Assembly: GCA_964429195.1 (NCBI GenBank)
Contig: CAYSBC010000007.1
Location: 1-48,833, forward strand
Source: JBBAFM01 sp041655415
GTDB taxonomy: Bacteria > Bacillota > Clostridia > Peptostreptococcales > JAAYPU01
DNA: 48,833 nucleotides
Direction of reading: 5' to 3'
Shown here: positions 24,597 to 33,529 of the stretch, piece after piece
How positions within the stretch are numbered: the first letter of the stretch is position 1
How the letters are laid out: the number at the start of each line of letters is the position of its first letter
The notes under the pieces: generated by a model
Databases searched by the model: none
What the model was told of the DNA's origin: nothing
Seen by the model: only the letters and a program-made list of their open reading frames with translations
Translations under genes and position numbers: made by a program

Positions 24597-25718
24597 TTAT
24601 TCAAATTCATCTAACCATTCAAATTTATTAATTAATTCTCTTTTAGCATTTTTCTTATGAGCTGCATACAACTGGGTTGTTATAATGTTTTCGTGATCTA
24701 GTAAATTCTGCACATCATAGATGGAGTTACCTTGTTCAATGAGTGATGTAGCACAGGTTGCCCGCAGTTTATGGGGACTATAGCCCTGATCTCTGGCTGT
24801 TTGCATGCCTATCGATGTGTATTTCTTTACAAGGGTACGAATAGCTCTTTCTGTCATGCGTTTTTTTTGCAAGGATAAGAAAAGTGCGTCACTATCCTTT
24901 GGATCTATTTCAATGGTCTTTGGTCTTTCGTTTTCTAAGTATTCATGGATAACCAGCTCTACAGATTTATTTAAAGGCATAATGGATTCCTTACCTCGTT
25001 TTCGATATATTTTAAATTCTCCCCGACTGAAATTAAAGGAGGAAACATTGAGTTGATGAAGCTCGTAGAGTCTCAATCCGTATGTAACAAATAAAACAAT
25101 AATGGCCTTATCTCTGTATTTCGTCTTTTTCCAATATTCAATCTCTTTTTCTGTCAGACCACTTCCTGTTGAAACTGCATCCAGCATGCGTTTTACTTCG
25201 TCGACTTCCAATCTTTTGATTTCTTTGGATCCTGTCTTCGGTAGTTTGATGGGGTTGAAACCATCCGTAATATTCTTCTCCAGAATATTATCCCGATATA
25301 AATATTTGAAGAGTACAGAAAGGGATGATTTTTTTCTGGCCAGGGATGGATTTCGATTTTCAAAGACATAGATATTGTTATCTTTTTCCAAGGTATAGTG
25401 GGTACAGTATTCGCCTATGAAATAGTTGATATCCCTTGCCTGAATTTTATTAAAATCTTCGACGGTAATGTCTTTAATTGTTTCAGCCTCAATGTCTGTG
25501 TATTCTATTAAATAATTGCAAAAGAACTTAATATCTTTCAAATAAGCAATACGCGTGCTCGGTAAAACATTGTTTTTTAGGTAAACAAAAAAGTCCAAGA
25601 AAAAATTGGGCATATCCTTTTGAATGATGCTACACTCTACTGCTATTTCACTTTCACGCAGCACAATATTGTCGGGTTTGTCCGTTTTATTGTTGATACG
25701 TATATTTTTTTTTGCCAC
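24597..25718 (-). CDS. Tyrosine recombinase/integrase
   Basis: The protein has 373 residues: an N-terminal SAM-like core-binding domain (about 35-150) and a C-terminal catalytic domain. Catalytic residues visible are Arg216 (GLRLYEL), a Lys near 243, His316 and Arg319 (SPHKLR), His342 (LLDHE in place of the usual LLGH) and the nucleophile Tyr351 (QLYAAH). All are present, so it should be active. GTG 25718 with AAGGAAG upstream is the only sensible start. There are no attachment sites or cargo genes around it, so a chromosomal Xer-like role is more likely than a mobile-element role. It is longer than XerC/XerD (about 300). Confidence 0.88.
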   Translation of the reverse strand: MAKKNIRINNKTDKPDNIVLRESEIAVECSIIQKDMPNFFLDFFVYLKNNVLPSTRIAYLKDIKFFCNYLIEYTDIEAETIKDITVEDFNKIQARDINYFIGEYCTHYTLEKDNNIYVFENRNPSLARKKSSLSVLFKYLYRDNILEKNITDGFNPIKLPKTGSKEIKRLEVDEVKRMLDAVSTGSGLTEKEIEYWKKTKYRDKAIIVLFVTYGLRLYELHQLNVSSFNFSRGEFKIYRKRGKESIMPLNKSVELVIHEYLENERPKTIEIDPKDSDALFLSLQKKRMTERAIRTLVKKYTSIGMQTARDQGYSPHKLRATCATSLIEQGNSIYDVQNLLDHENIITTQLYAAHKKNAKRELINKFEWLDEFE

Positions 25719-25737
25719 TTAACATCTTCCTTTCACA

Positions 25738-25968
25738 TCAATCGTTTGTGGGAGGAAAAAATACAACTTTTGAAGGAATCAGTGTGGATATTGCATGTTT
25801 ATAAATCATTTGTTGTTTGTTGTCACTTTCCAAAATGATAACATAATTATCAAATCCATCAACGAATCCTTTAATTTGAAATCCATTTACTAAAAAAATG
25901 GTAATGAGAGTCCTTTCCTTTCTTACAGTATTAAGAAAATTGTCTTGCAAATTAACGCTGGTTTTCAT
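25738..25968 (-). CDS. hfq: RNA chaperone Hfq
   Basis: This is a 76-residue Sm-like protein. Sm1 holds LVNGFQIKGFVDGFDNYVI and Sm2 has the YKHAISTL motif that binds uridine-rich RNA. It forms a hexamer assisting small-RNA regulation. GGAGGC precedes the start. It follows miaA by 18 bases, the classic miaA-hfq pairing. Confidence 0.96.
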   Translation of the reverse strand: MKTSVNLQDNFLNTVRKERTLITIFLVNGFQIKGFVDGFDNYVIILESDNKQQMIYKHAISTLIPSKVVFFPPTND

Positions 25969-25986
25969 TTCATAGCCTCCAATGAA

Positions 25987-26913
25987 TTATATTTTGACAA
26001 GTTCTATTATAGCATTAATGGCGTCTTCTTTTAAAGTATAATCCGACAAATTGCACCATTTTACATCATCATATCTCCTGAACCAAGTCATTTGTCTTTT
26101 GGCGTATCTTCTGGTATTTCTTTTAATGAGTTCTACAGTTTCCTCAAGGTCACGACTACCCTCTAAATATTCAATAACCTCCTTATAGCCTATCCCTTTC
26201 ATGGAGATATCTGAAATTTTCAACCCTTTTTCCAGAAGCTCTTTTACTTCATCAATAAGCCCTGCTTGAATGAGGATGTCTACCCTATGATTTATTCTAT
26301 CATAAAGCTCCTGTCTATTCCTCATAAGACCGATAAGAATGTAGTCATAATCGTCTTTTTTTCTGAAAGACTCTTCAAAACTTTGGACGATTTCTCCTGT
26401 ATTTTTGTAAATCTCCAGAGCTCGAATGACTCTCTTGAGATTGTTTGGATGAATACGGTGATACAAATCCATATCAATAGCCCTCAGCTTTTCGTGGACA
26501 TAGCTATTTCCATGGGTTTTAGCCTTTTCCATAAGCTGTTTTCTGTAATTCAAATCAGGCTCTGCCTCAGAAAAATCCATATCGTAAAGAATAGAATTAA
26601 TGTATAAACCTGTTCCACCGGTAATAATCGGTATTTTACCACTGCTAATTATCTCGCGAATATATTTTTCACAACATTCTTTATAGTCCGCCACGGAAAA
26701 AGGCTCCCTTGGATCGATTTCATCAATCAAATAATGTTGAACCTTTTCTAATTCTTCTTTTGTTGGCTTAGCACTGCCAATATCCATATACTTATAAATC
26801 TGCATCGAATCAGCTGAAATAATGGCTCCATTCATACGAAGAGCTAAGTCAATAGCTATTTCTGTTTTTCCAACAGCTGTAGGTCCCGGGATTATTATTA
26901 CTTTATCTTTCAT
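25987..26913 (-). CDS. miaA: tRNA dimethylallyltransferase MiaA
   Basis: MiaA transfers the dimethylallyl group from DMAPP to A37 of UNN-reading tRNAs. The protein has 308 residues. The P-loop GPTAVGKT lies near residue 10, followed by the SADSMQIY substrate segment, PITGGTGLY and the swinging-domain RNTRRYAKRQMTWFR near residue 285. ATG 26913 with AGGTGA upstream is preferred; an in-frame GTG at 26925 with GAGG upstream is possible. MiaB, which acts on the same base, is also encoded in this window (33528-34880). Confidence 0.95.
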   Translation of the reverse strand: MKDKVIIIPGPTAVGKTEIAIDLALRMNGAIISADSMQIYKYMDIGSAKPTKEELEKVQHYLIDEIDPREPFSVADYKECCEKYIREIISSGKIPIITGGTGLYINSILYDMDFSEAEPDLNYRKQLMEKAKTHGNSYVHEKLRAIDMDLYHRIHPNNLKRVIRALEIYKNTGEIVQSFEESFRKKDDYDYILIGLMRNRQELYDRINHRVDILIQAGLIDEVKELLEKGLKISDISMKGIGYKEVIEYLEGSRDLEETVELIKRNTRRYAKRQMTWFRRYDDVKWCNLSDYTLKEDAINAIIELVKI

Positions 26914-26928
26914 TGAGTTCTTCACCTG

Positions 26929-28722
26929 TTACCTCTTAAATTTTCTTTCTAATTCGGATTCAGACATTCTTATAAAGACAGGTCTGCCATGGGGACATGA
27001 AAAAGGATTATCGGTTTTAGATAGTGAATAAATGAGCGCCTCTATTTCCTTTTCATCCAAGATATCATTGGCCTTTATAGCTTTTTTACAAGCTCTAGCT
27101 ATGACCTGTTCAATCTTAGCCCGGCTCTCTATAAGCGTATTTTCATCTAAATGATCAATGATTTCCAATAAGAAATTTTGCGCCTCATCATAGTCCATAC
27201 CATAGGGTATGCCTTTAAGGACAAAAGTATTTTTACCAAAAACGTCCAAGTCAAAGCCTATCCTTCGGATAAAATCTAAGTTCAATTCTGTTTTATGGGT
27301 GTTGGCAACAGAAAGCTCAATAATTTCTGCCATAATCAAATTTTGTATGATGACATTTTCCGCATAATATTCCTTTAAGAATCTTTCATATAGCACTCTC
27401 TCATGGGCGGCATGCTGGTCAATAAAATAGACGTAATCTTCATCTCCCAACAAAATATAGGTGCCAAAAACAGTGCCCATGATTTTTAAAGATAGCATAT
27501 TGAAAGCTTTCTTTAAAACCGGGTCTTTTCTGTCTTCTTCAGCTTTTTCTTCGTATATTTCCTTTATGACAGGATCTTTATAAAATTCTTGATATTGTTT
27601 TTCAACATCCTCTTGAGTTTGCAATATTTTATTTATGTCAACTTGTTCTGTTTTTAGCTGATTTTCCTGCTTTTCTATTGGATTTTCAAACAAGTTTTCC
27701 TCTTTTAAAAGTCTAGGAATGCTCTCCCCCGTTAAAAGTCCCTTTCGAAGAACTTGATAGATGAATTCGTCGACAGTTTTTTCATCCCTAAATTTGATTG
27801 CCTTTTTATTAGGGTGAATATTGACATCGATCCACAAAGGGTCTACCTCTAAAAACAAAAAAATGACAGGATAATGGTTATTAAATAAAAGCTCTTTATA
27901 AGCACGATAAATACTTTTCTCAAGGGTAGTGTTATGAATATAGCGCCCATTGACAAAGAAAATCTGGTATTTTCGATTACTCTTTGTAAAACTTGGTTTT
28001 GAGATATAAGCCTTTAATTGATAAGGGCTTTCCTCACCGGTTACCATGAGCAAGTCTTCAGGACATTCATTTTTATAAATAGAACGTATGTTTTTAAGAA
28101 TATCCCCAGAACCGTTGGTCACAAATAAGGTTTTCGTATTACTGATGAGTCTGAATTTTATATGAGGGTAAGCTAAAGCCATTTTGGACAGAAGGTCAAT
28201 AATTAAATTAGCTTCTGTTCCACTCTGCTTTAAAAATTTTAGTCTTGCCGGTACATTGTAAAACAGATCCTTAATGATAATCGTAGTTCCTTGTGAACTG
28301 CCTACTTCACTTTTATCAATGATTTGCCCCGCAGCTATTTCCATCCTTATACCTGTGTCTTCCTCTTCGGTTTTACTGATTATTTCTATATGAGAAACAG
28401 CAGCAATGCTTGCTAAGGCCTCACCCCTAAATCCTAATGAATGGATATGTTCCATGTCATCTGCAGTTGAGATTTTGCTGGTTGCATGTCGTTCAAAGGC
28501 AAGTTCTATGGATTCTTTCTCAATTCCAAAACCGTTATCGCTAACGCGAATATAGGTTTTTCCACCTTCTTTTATTTCAACTACAATGGAGTTGGCCATG
28601 GCATCAATGGAGTTTTCAACTAACTCCTTGACAATCGATACAGGTCTATCCACCACTTCACCGGCAGCTATTTTATTGCTGATTTCTTCAGGCAGCATCT
28701 TTATTTTATTTCTTTGTAACAT
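26929..28722 (-). CDS. mutL: DNA mismatch repair protein MutL
   Basis: MutL is the mismatch-repair ATPase/endonuclease that links MutS to strand removal. The 597-residue protein has the GHKL ATPase motifs ELVENSIDA, DNGFGI and GFRGEAL in the first 110 residues. The C-terminal endonuclease motif is DQHAAHERVLYE (about 425-436), with the later metal-binding ACKKAIK and CPHGRP segments, so it is a nicking-type MutL as in organisms without MutH. It begins eight bases after mutS and ends just before miaA. Confidence 0.96.
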   Translation of the reverse strand: MLQRNKIKMLPEEISNKIAAGEVVDRPVSIVKELVENSIDAMANSIVVEIKEGGKTYIRVSDNGFGIEKESIELAFERHATSKISTADDMEHIHSLGFRGEALASIAAVSHIEIISKTEEEDTGIRMEIAAGQIIDKSEVGSSQGTTIIIKDLFYNVPARLKFLKQSGTEANLIIDLLSKMALAYPHIKFRLISNTKTLFVTNGSGDILKNIRSIYKNECPEDLLMVTGEESPYQLKAYISKPSFTKSNRKYQIFFVNGRYIHNTTLEKSIYRAYKELLFNNHYPVIFLFLEVDPLWIDVNIHPNKKAIKFRDEKTVDEFIYQVLRKGLLTGESIPRLLKEENLFENPIEKQENQLKTEQVDINKILQTQEDVEKQYQEFYKDPVIKEIYEEKAEEDRKDPVLKKAFNMLSLKIMGTVFGTYILLGDEDYVYFIDQHAAHERVLYERFLKEYYAENVIIQNLIMAEIIELSVANTHKTELNLDFIRRIGFDLDVFGKNTFVLKGIPYGMDYDEAQNFLLEIIDHLDENTLIESRAKIEQVIARACKKAIKANDILDEKEIEALIYSLSKTDNPFSCPHGRPVFIRMSESELERKFKR

Positions 28723-28730
28723 TTTTTCAC

Positions 28731-31352
28731 CTACTCCCCGGTTTTCTTAATCAGCTCTTCTAATATTTTCATGGCTTCCATAGGTGTTGTATGATAGAGA
28801 TTGATGTTCCTTAATTGTTCAATGATGGAGTAATGCAAGGCATAATGTTCATGATTAAACAAAGAGATTTGTTCCTCAGCTTTATCCTTGGTGTCGGGTT
28901 GTGAACTGCTATAATTTAAAGCTTTTTTTTCTTCATTCTCCAGTAGTGACAGTTTATTTTTAGCATTTTCCAATAATTCTGTAGGAACACCAGCTAATTT
29001 AGCAACCTGTATACCATAGCTTTGATTAGCTGAGCCCTCTACAATTTTGTGAAGAAAAATAATATCATCCTTATCTTCTTTAACATCAACACTTAAGTTT
29101 TTGACACCTTTTATTTGCCCCTCTATCGTCGTCAGCTCATGATAATGAGTGGCGAATAAGGTTTTTATTTTCTTCTCGTCATTGCATAAATATTCTACAA
29201 CAGCCCATGCGATACTTAGACCGTCATAAGTACTGGTACCTCTGCCTATTTCATCTAATATAATTAAACTTTTGGGGGTTGCTGTATTTAAGATATAGGC
29301 TAATTCACTCATCTCGACGAGAAAAGTACTTTGGCCCTGAGCCAGGTTGTCGAAAGCACCAATGCGAGTAAATATCCGATCCACAATACCGATGCTAGCC
29401 TCCTCACAAGGAACAAAACATCCTATTTGTGCCATGAGCACAATAAGAGCTGTTTGCCTCATATAGGTAGATTTCCCAGCCATATTGGGTCCTGTAATCA
29501 GTAAAAAACTATTATCCTTAGAATCGATCCAAGTGTCATTGGCCACAAAGATACCATTTTCCATAAGGTTTTCAACAACAGTATGCCTTCCCCTTTTTAT
29601 CATGATTGTATCGGAATCATTGACTGTCGGTTTCACATAGCCTAGTTCGCAACTGACAGTAGCATAGGACAAAAGCACATCTAATTCAGAAAGGGCCTCT
29701 GATGTTTGTTGTATAGAGTCTACAAATCCTTCTATTTCGTCTCGAATTTCTATAAACAGCTTGTATTCCAGTTCATTAATCTTTGCCTCGGCGTTGAGAA
29801 CCTTGGATTCTACTTCTTTTAATTCAGATGTAATGAATCTTTCGCAATTCACCAAGGTCTGCTTGCGAATGTAGTTTTCTGGAACTAAATCATAATAGGA
29901 CTTAGTTACCTCAATATAATAACCAAAAACCTTATTAAAACCGACCTTGAGAGACTTAATACCTGTTTTTTGTTTTTGGTCATCTTCCAGGTTTGCGATC
30001 CACTTCTTTCCATCATAAATAGAAGCTTTCAGTTCATCAAGCTCTTCACTAAAGCCATCCTTGATGAGACCACCCTCTTTGATAGTATAAGGAGGATCTT
30101 CTAAAAAAGCCTTCTCAATGTTTTCACAAATAGGGGTATGATTACTTATTCTTGCATCTATTTCATCTATTAAGAGGCTAGGTAGTCCTGTTATACTCTC
30201 TTTTATATCCGGTAGCACAGATAAAGAAGCGTGGAGTGCTAATAGATCTCGGGCATTGGCTGTTTTACAGGCTACTTTGCCTATTAAACGTTCCAAATCG
30301 TATACTTCTTTAAGATAGGTCTTAAGGTTATTGCGCAGGATATCCTCTTGGATGAAAAGTTCAACAGAATCCAACCTTTTTTTGATTTTTTCCATATCAT
30401 TCAAGGGTTCTTTTATCCACTGCTTGAGCTTTCGTCCGCCCATCGCCGTATGGGTTTTATCAAGAATCCCAAGCAAGGAGCCTTGAACTCTTTTATCCAT
30501 AACAGTTTCTATGAGCTCAAGGTTTTTTAATGTTGCTTTATCCATCATCATATGGTCATCGATTTCGTAAACATGAAGCCGATTCAAATGAGAGACAGTA
30601 TTTTTTTGAGTTTCAGATAAATAAATGAGGAGCGCCCCTAGGGCTCTTGTAGCCACATCCCTGTCCTCAAGCCCTATACCTTTCATGGATGCTATTTGAA
30701 AATGATTCAAAATCTTGCCTTTTGTTCTATCCTTTTTAAAATACCAGTCCTCTAATTCCTCTGTATAGATATGGACAAAAGTACCGATTTGATTTTTTAT
30801 GAAATCATTATCCATCTTGTTTAAAATTATTTCTTTGGGATCAATTTTAACCAGCTCGTGGATAATCTTACTTTCAGAATCCTTGCCTGGTATTTCACAA
30901 GCCTTTAATTCTCCTGTTGAAAGGTCCGTATAGGCCAGTCCTATGGAATCTTCATCTTTAAAAAGACAAACAATATAATTATTATCTTTTTCATTGAGCA
31001 TATTTTCGCTGAGCACTGTTCCCGGCGTTATCACCCTTATAACATCCCTTTTAACAATACCCTTGGCCTCTGCCGGATCCTCTGTTTGTTCACAAATTGC
31101 AACCTTATACCCTTTTTGAATAAGCTTTGCAATATAGTTCTCCGCAGCATGATGAGGAACACCGCACATGGGAGCTCTTTCTTTTTCTCCGCAATCACGA
31201 CCGGTAAGAGTTATTTGAAGTTCTTTAGAAGCCGTTATAGCGTCATCAAAAAACATCTCATAGAAATCACCCAGTCTAAAAAACAAGATGCAATCTTTGT
31301 ATTTCTCCTTTATATCAAAATATTGCCTCATCATTGGCGTTAAATTCTTCAT
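28731..31352 (-). CDS. mutS: DNA mismatch repair protein MutS
   Basis: MutS is the mismatch sensor. The 873-residue protein has the mismatch-reading GDFYEMF near residue 35, clamp and lever domains, the ATPase with GPNMAGKST (about 620), the ILDEIGRGTST Walker B region and a C-terminal beta-clamp/dimer tail. ATG 31352 gives MKNLTPMMRQYFDIKEKYKD with AAGGAG upstream; the frame open to 31436 overlaps the stop of the terD-like gene and is rejected. Full-length MutS1. Confidence 0.97.
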   Translation of the reverse strand: MKNLTPMMRQYFDIKEKYKDCILFFRLGDFYEMFFDDAITASKELQITLTGRDCGEKERAPMCGVPHHAAENYIAKLIQKGYKVAICEQTEDPAEAKGIVKRDVIRVITPGTVLSENMLNEKDNNYIVCLFKDEDSIGLAYTDLSTGELKACEIPGKDSESKIIHELVKIDPKEIILNKMDNDFIKNQIGTFVHIYTEELEDWYFKKDRTKGKILNHFQIASMKGIGLEDRDVATRALGALLIYLSETQKNTVSHLNRLHVYEIDDHMMMDKATLKNLELIETVMDKRVQGSLLGILDKTHTAMGGRKLKQWIKEPLNDMEKIKKRLDSVELFIQEDILRNNLKTYLKEVYDLERLIGKVACKTANARDLLALHASLSVLPDIKESITGLPSLLIDEIDARISNHTPICENIEKAFLEDPPYTIKEGGLIKDGFSEELDELKASIYDGKKWIANLEDDQKQKTGIKSLKVGFNKVFGYYIEVTKSYYDLVPENYIRKQTLVNCERFITSELKEVESKVLNAEAKINELEYKLFIEIRDEIEGFVDSIQQTSEALSELDVLLSYATVSCELGYVKPTVNDSDTIMIKRGRHTVVENLMENGIFVANDTWIDSKDNSFLLITGPNMAGKSTYMRQTALIVLMAQIGCFVPCEEASIGIVDRIFTRIGAFDNLAQGQSTFLVEMSELAYILNTATPKSLIILDEIGRGTSTYDGLSIAWAVVEYLCNDEKKIKTLFATHYHELTTIEGQIKGVKNLSVDVKEDKDDIIFLHKIVEGSANQSYGIQVAKLAGVPTELLENAKNKLSLLENEEKKALNYSSSQPDTKDKAEEQISLFNHEHYALHYSIIEQLRNINLYHTTPMEAMKILEELIKKTGE

Positions 31353-31410
31353 ATGGACTCCTTCTTCAATAGAAAACTGAGATTTCCCAGGGAATGGGGG
31401 AATGAAAATC

Positions 31411-32019
31411 TTATCTATACCTGGTAATAACTTCATTTAAACTTGTGTCATTTGTTCCCTCACCCATGGCTAAAAATCTCCATTCATTTTCATGCCTATA
31501 AATTTCTCCAATGATTAAGGTTGTTTTACCCTTATAGTCATCGCTGAGGTTGAATCTAATAAATTCGCGATTATTGGATGCATTCACTATTCGGATGTAA
31601 GCATTTTTTATCAAACCAAAATCTTGCTTTCTTTTATTGGGTTGGTAGATATTCACAACAAATATAAGCCTGTATATATTCGGCGAAATCTTGGGCAGCT
31701 CCACAATGATTTGTTCGTCATCACCGTTGCCTTCACCAGATAAGCTATCTCCCAAATGGACAATACTCTCGTCAAAGCTTTTTAAATTTCCAAAGTAGAC
31801 CACATGACTTTTGTCAACAAATCTATCTTGCTTATCCAGCATGATGACAGATACATCGCAATCGATATCAGCAAAATCGTTATCGACTAATAAAGTCCCT
31901 ATCAATCCTTTTTTTTCTACTAATACCGGGTCCCATCCAAGTCCCACTAAAATTTTAGAAAGTGCGATACTTCCTTTAGTTAAAACTATATCGTGACCTT
32001 TTTCTATGTTAATAGCCAT
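31411..32019 (-). CDS. TerD family protein
   Basis: This single TerD domain of 202 residues carries the Ca2+-binding segment GDSLSGEGNGDDEQI near residue 100 and starts MAINIEKGHDIVLTKGS. TerD proteins occur in tellurite/stress operons and bind calcium; their molecular role is unsettled. Here it stands alone, 58 bases upstream of mutS and in the same direction, with no other ter gene in the window. ATG 32019 is chosen over 32025 because AAAGG is then nine bases away. The frame is intact. Confidence 0.88.
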   Translation of the reverse strand: MAINIEKGHDIVLTKGSIALSKILVGLGWDPVLVEKKGLIGTLLVDNDFADIDCDVSVIMLDKQDRFVDKSHVVYFGNLKSFDESIVHLGDSLSGEGNGDDEQIIVELPKISPNIYRLIFVVNIYQPNKRKQDFGLIKNAYIRIVNASNNREFIRFNLSDDYKGKTTLIIGEIYRHENEWRFLAMGEGTNDTSLNEVITRYR

Positions 32020-32100
32020 ACCCATCTACCTTTATCCCGTAATTTATCCCGTAATATGTATATTTTATTTTATAATTGCATTCAAATGATTACAAATACT

Positions 32101-32129
32101 ATATTATATTCTCTTTCAATTACTGTCAA
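32101..32129 (-). promoter_or_regulatory. Possible promoter for terD-like gene/mutS
   Basis: On the minus strand TTGACA (32129-32124) is followed after 17 bases by TAATAT (32106-32101); a TATAAT at 15-base spacing overlaps it. A second TTGACA lies ten bases upstream in a short tandem repeat (TACTGTCAAC twice, 32121-32140 on the plus strand). Pattern match only. Confidence 0.45.
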
Positions 32130-32183
32130 CTACTGTCAACCTTAGCTAAAAGCAAAAAATTTATAGCCCTTTTCCCTTCTATA

Positions 32184-32212
32184 TTGACAGATTTCTTCTT
32201 TATTGTTATCCT
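32184..32212 (+). promoter_or_regulatory. Sigma-A-like promoter of the uracil permease gene
   Basis: A perfect TTGACA (32184-32189), a 17-base spacer and TATCCT (32207-32212) lie 73 bases before the ATG. The leader is short and shows a direct repeat GAATTATTAA but no attenuator or purine riboswitch. Confidence 0.6.
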
Positions 32213-32285
32213 AAACAAGGCATTTTGCGAATTATTAAAACATATTAAGGAATTATTAATTTTTGAGAGGTAAAGGAGTTGTATA

Positions 32286-33488
32286 ATGGAAGGTTATGGA
32301 ATTGGCAAAAAAACACTACTAGGGATTCAACATACATTCACCATGTTTGGTGCAACTGTTTTGGTTCCCATCATCACCGGATTTGATATTAATGTTGCAT
32401 TATTTATGGCTGGGGCAGGAACCCTTCTTTTTCATGTTCTTACTAAAATGAAAGTACCGGCATATCTCGGATCATCCTTTGCTTTTATTACCCCTGTGCT
32501 CACAGTAGCAACTCTTTATAATGGGGATATCGCTTATGCAAGCGGCGGCCTAGTTATTGCCGGATTAATTTATGTTTTCATGTCCTTACTTATTGGCATA
32601 TTTGGTATCGATAGAGTATTAAAATTCTTTCCACCTATCGTAACAGGTCCAATCATCATCTTGATTGGATTGGGATTGGCTCCCACAGCTATTAAAATGG
32701 CTTCCAGTAATTATTTGCTTGCTTTTATCAGTTTTGTACTGGTCGCCGGATTTAGCGTTTATGCAAAGGGGTTCTTTAAGGTCATTCCTGTTCTCACCGG
32801 TTTAGTTTTATCCTATATAGTAGCCATTCTTATGGGAACTGTTGATTTTACTGAATTTACCAAAGCCTCACTTTTGGGTATGCCTCGTTTTACCACTGCA
32901 AAATTCAGCACAGATGCTATTTTTATTATAGCACCCGTAGCCTTAGTAACCATGGTTGAACATATTGGCGATATAGCTGCAATCAGTGCTACTGTCGGGA
33001 AAAATTTTATGAAAGATCCCGGCCTTGTACGAACCCTTATAGGTGATGGTCTTGCAACTTCCTTATCCGGTTTGTTTGGAGGTCCGGCCAATACAACTTA
33101 TTCTGAAAACACAGGTGTTTTAGCTCTGACAAAGGTTTATGATCCGTTAGTCATCAGGATTGCCGCATGCTTTTCTATCTTTTTAGGTTTAAGCCCTAAG
33201 CTTGGCGCTTTAATAAGCACCATACCTGATGCTGTTATCGGGGGTATCTCCATCGTTTTATTTGGAATGATTTCAGCGGTAGGCACCAGAACCTTAGTAG
33301 AAAACAAAATTGATTTTACATCAAGCAGAAACCTTATCATTGCAGCAGCTATTTTAGTATTAGGTATTGGCGGTGCCACCATACCGATTCATATTGGTTC
33401 TATCTCCTTTGTTATACAAGGAATATCTTTGGCAGCTTTCGTGGGTATTCTGCTCAACATTATATTGATTGAACCCAAGAATGAATAG
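32286..33488 (+). CDS. Uracil/xanthine permease, NCS2 family
   Basis: This is a membrane nucleobase:cation symporter of 400 residues with about 12-14 hydrophobic segments. The UraA-type motifs are the AFITPVLTV segment, MVEHIGDIAAISATVGK (the substrate-binding Glu/His region) and GLFGGPANTTYSENTGVLALT. It is most like uracil permease (UraA/PyrP); a xanthine role is less likely. AAAGGAG precedes the ATG. It is transcribed opposite to all neighbours, with its own promoter and terminator. Confidence 0.92.
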   Translation: MEGYGIGKKTLLGIQHTFTMFGATVLVPIITGFDINVALFMAGAGTLLFHVLTKMKVPAYLGSSFAFITPVLTVATLYNGDIAYASGGLVIAGLIYVFMSLLIGIFGIDRVLKFFPPIVTGPIIILIGLGLAPTAIKMASSNYLLAFISFVLVAGFSVYAKGFFKVIPVLTGLVLSYIVAILMGTVDFTEFTKASLLGMPRFTTAKFSTDAIFIIAPVALVTMVEHIGDIAAISATVGKNFMKDPGLVRTLIGDGLATSLSGLFGGPANTTYSENTGVLALTKVYDPLVIRIAACFSIFLGLSPKLGALISTIPDAVIGGISIVLFGMISAVGTRTLVENKIDFTSSRNLIIAAAILVLGIGGATIPIHIGSISFVIQGISLAAFVGILLNIILIEPKNE

Positions 33489-33504
33489 CAATACTATTAA
33501 CAAA

Positions 33505-33529
33505 GCAGCTAAAAATAGCTGCTTTTTTT
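33505..33529 (+). terminator. Intrinsic terminator of the uracil permease gene
   Basis: The stem GCAGCTA / TAGCTGC with a short A-rich loop is followed by TTTTTTTA on the plus strand. It reaches the last bases of the convergent miaB gene and may partly serve both. Confidence 0.85.

Noticed and set aside
24597..25718. Integrase as the mark of a prophage or genomic island
   Set aside because: Neighbours on both sides are conserved core genes, there is no tRNA or direct repeat next to it, and no phage genes are present.
32121..32140. Tandem TACTGTCAAC repeat as a CRISPR-like or iteron element
   Set aside because: Only two 10-base units, and they are explained by overlapping TTGACA promoter boxes.
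32213..32285. Purine riboswitch or pyrimidine attenuator ahead of the uracil permease gene
   Set aside because: The leader is only about 70 bases and shows no terminator-antiterminator pair or riboswitch core.
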